A DNA stretch of 6,114 nt from positions 1-6,114 of the forward strand of contig CAJWRP010000154.1 in the NCBI GenBank assembly GCA_913046025.1. The letters are read 5' to 3'. Positions 4,881 through 6,114 of this stretch are shown here, one piece after another. Position 1 is the stretch's first letter. Every line of letters starts with the position of its first letter. The notes under the pieces are model-generated. The model was not told where the DNA came from. It was given only the letters and a program-made list of their open reading frames with translations, and did not search any database. This stretch comes from an uncultured Chloroflexota bacterium. GTDB lineage: Bacteria > Chloroflexota > Dehalococcoidia > SAR202 > UBA11138. Made by a program: the position numbers and the translations under genes.

Positions 4881-6114
4881 ATGACGCTATTCGACCACCA
4901 GAGCCAACATGAGCTGCAGAGCAGAGCGCCGCTAGCCGCCAGAATGCGACCCAGCACCTTCGATGAGTATGTGGGCCAGCAGCACATCATCGGCCCAGAG
5001 ACCGTTCTGCGGCGCAGCATCGAGTCGGACCAACTGCCCTCAATCATCCTGTGGGGACCGCCCGGCACAGGCAAAACTACGCTGGCCAACCTCATCTCGA
5101 CGGCCACCAAGAGCCAGTTCGAGCGGGTCAGTGGCGTGACGTCAGGAGTTGCAGACCTACGCCGCATCGCAAGCGAGGCTAGAGAGCGGCTGGGTATGCA
5201 CGGCCAGCGCACTGTTCTCTTCGTTGACGAGATTCACCGCTTCAACAAGGCCCAACAGGACGTCATTCTGCCCTTCGTGGAGGACGGCACGCTGGTTCTT
5301 ATCGGCGCAACCACCGAGAACCCGTCCTTTGAGGTGGTGTCTCCGCTCCTGTCCAGGGCGCGAGTGTTCGCCTTGCAGTCACTTACCGACGAGGAGATAG
5401 GTCAGATAATCATTCAAGCTGTAGCAGAACCCCAACGAGGCCTGGCCCACATGCAACCCCTCCTGGAAGATGACGCCATGGCGCTGCTGATCAACCTCGC
5501 CAACGGCGACGCCCGCACTGCCCTCAACGCGCTGGAACTGTCCACGGCGGCCACCAATCCCGACGAGCAGGGCAATCGCAAGATCACGGTTGCGGTAATT
5601 CAGGACGCCATGCAACAGCGATCCCTGCGCTACGACAAGGACGGCGACCTGCACTTTGACACCATCTCTGCATTCATCAAGACGGTGCGCGGGTCAGATC
5701 CGGACGCGGCCGTGTACTACCTGGCCCGCATGCTGACGGCTGGCGAGGACCCCATGTTCATCGCACGGAGACTGGTCATACTGGCAGCGGAGGACGTTGG
5801 TATAGCGGACCCGAGAGCGCTGTCGGTGGCGATTGCGGCACAACAGGCGTACCACCTGATTGGCCTGCCGGAGGGCCGAATCCCCCTGGCGGAGGCGACG
5901 GTGTACCTGGCCACCGCGCCCAAGAGCAACGCCTCGTACATGGCGCTGAACCGGGCTATGGAGGACGTGCAGCAAACGCGCAACGACCCTGTGCCAATGC
6001 ATCTGCGCAACGCGCCCACCGGCCTGATGAAGGACATGGGTTACGGCGAGGGCTACAAGTACTCCCACGACTTCGAAGGTCATTTCGAGGAACAGGAATA
6101 TCTACCGCCGTCTC
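4881..6114 (+). CDS. rarA: Replication-associated recombination protein A (RarA/MgsA AAA+ ATPase), 3' end missing
   Basis: The frame is open from ATG 4881 to the window edge, 411 complete codons. RarA/MgsA (WRNIP1/Mgs1 relatives) acts at stalled replication forks on DNA ends and with single-strand binding protein. Visible parts are [20 protein letters not shown] (17-36), Walker A GPPGTGKT (59-66), Walker [17 protein letters not shown] (112-127), sensor 1 [10 protein letters not shown] (142-151), and LLSRARVF (156-163) with the arginine-finger region. Next are [34 protein letters not shown] and [15 protein letters not shown], typical of the lid and the RarA-specific tetramerisation part, then [12 protein letters not shown] and [11 protein letters not shown] near the C-terminus. 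Family length is about 430-450, so a few dozen residues are missing. The last complete residues read EEQEYLPPS, the family's usual 'Q.YLP' near the end. The start has a good ribosome site. No sign of frameshift. Confidence 0.95.
   Translation, partial: MTLFDHQSQHELQSRAPLAARMRPSTFDEYVGQQHIIGPETVLRRSIESDQLPSIILWGPPGTGKTTLANLISTATKSQFERVSGVTSGVADLRRIASEARERLGMHGQRTVLFVDEIHRFNKAQQDVILPFVEDGTLVLIGATTENPSFEVVSPLLSRARVFALQSLTDEEIGQIIIQAVAEPQRGLAHMQPLLEDDAMALLINLANGDARTALNALELSTAATNPDEQGNRKITVAVIQDAMQQRSLRYDKDGDLHFDTISAFIKTVRGSDPDAAVYYLARMLTAGEDPMFIARRLVILAAEDVGIADPRALSVAIAAQQAYHLIGLPEGRIPLAEATVYLATAPKSNASYMALNRAMEDVQQTRNDPVPMHLRNAPTGLMKDMGYGEGYKYSHDFEGHFEEQEYLPPS

Noticed and set aside
4588..4884. 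98-codon plus-strand frame (and its 30-codon 3' part from 4792) ending in an ATGA overlap with rarA
   Set aside because: Most of it is out of frame within the transporter; the 3' part has no ribosome site, and rarA has its own good one. The overlap is likely chance.
4819..4948. Repeated CCGCTAGCC (4819 and 4929) and inverted CGCATTC/GAATGCG (4831 and 4942) around the rarA start
   Set aside because: The repeats are short, and the two pairings cannot form one nested structure; consistent with chance.
5379..6083. Minus-strand frames of 91-129 codons opposite rarA
   Set aside because: Shadows of a well-supported rarA frame; composition is typical of antisense to GC-rich coding sequence.

Overview
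The window holds six protein-coding genes. Two, one at each edge, are cut by the window ends. All look like bacterial housekeeping or accessory genes, with short gaps, Shine-Dalgarno-type sites and sigma70-like promoters. The organism cannot be named from this sequence. Moderately high GC, the gene mix, the 'EAALLIEA' variant of CoaE and a free-standing Smr protein would fit Chloroflexota (Dehalococcoidia/SAR202-like), but that is a low-confidence inference. I see no phage genes, transposase, CRISPR array, tRNA or rRNA.

Left block, minus strand, read right to left (1755 to 1): coaE (dephospho-CoA kinase, last step of CoA synthesis), then 18 bases later a CbbQ/NorQ-type MoxR AAA+ ATPase, then after 96 bases the first 49 codons of a probable Nudix CoA pyrophosphatase that leaves the window. 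A good promoter (TTGACC-17-TACAAT with an extended -10 TG) lies just upstream of coaE, so the three probably form one transcription unit. A CoA-making enzyme and a probable CoA-cleaving enzyme thus flank an AAA+ chaperone that has no visible VWA-domain partner. This is the most unusual arrangement in the window.

Right block, plus strand. selA (selenocysteine synthase) is transcribed divergently from coaE. Its real start is most likely 1936, not the first in-frame ATG at 1786, because the longer form would begin inside the coaE promoter and run across a TATAAT box. It is followed by a 95-residue stand-alone Smr-domain protein, a TauE/SafE (TSUP) membrane transporter with an unusually polar central loop, a small stem-loop, and rarA/mgsA (replication-associated AAA+ recombination factor), which runs off the right edge with only its last few dozen residues missing.

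Functionally, selA implies that the organism makes selenoproteins, yet no selB, selD or tRNA-Sec is present here. The TSUP protein may move a sulfur or selenium oxyanion or an organic sulfonate, but nothing in its sequence fixes the substrate. Smr and RarA both belong to DNA or RNA maintenance, but they are separated by the transporter and need not be co-regulated. No gap without a gene exceeds 300 bases.
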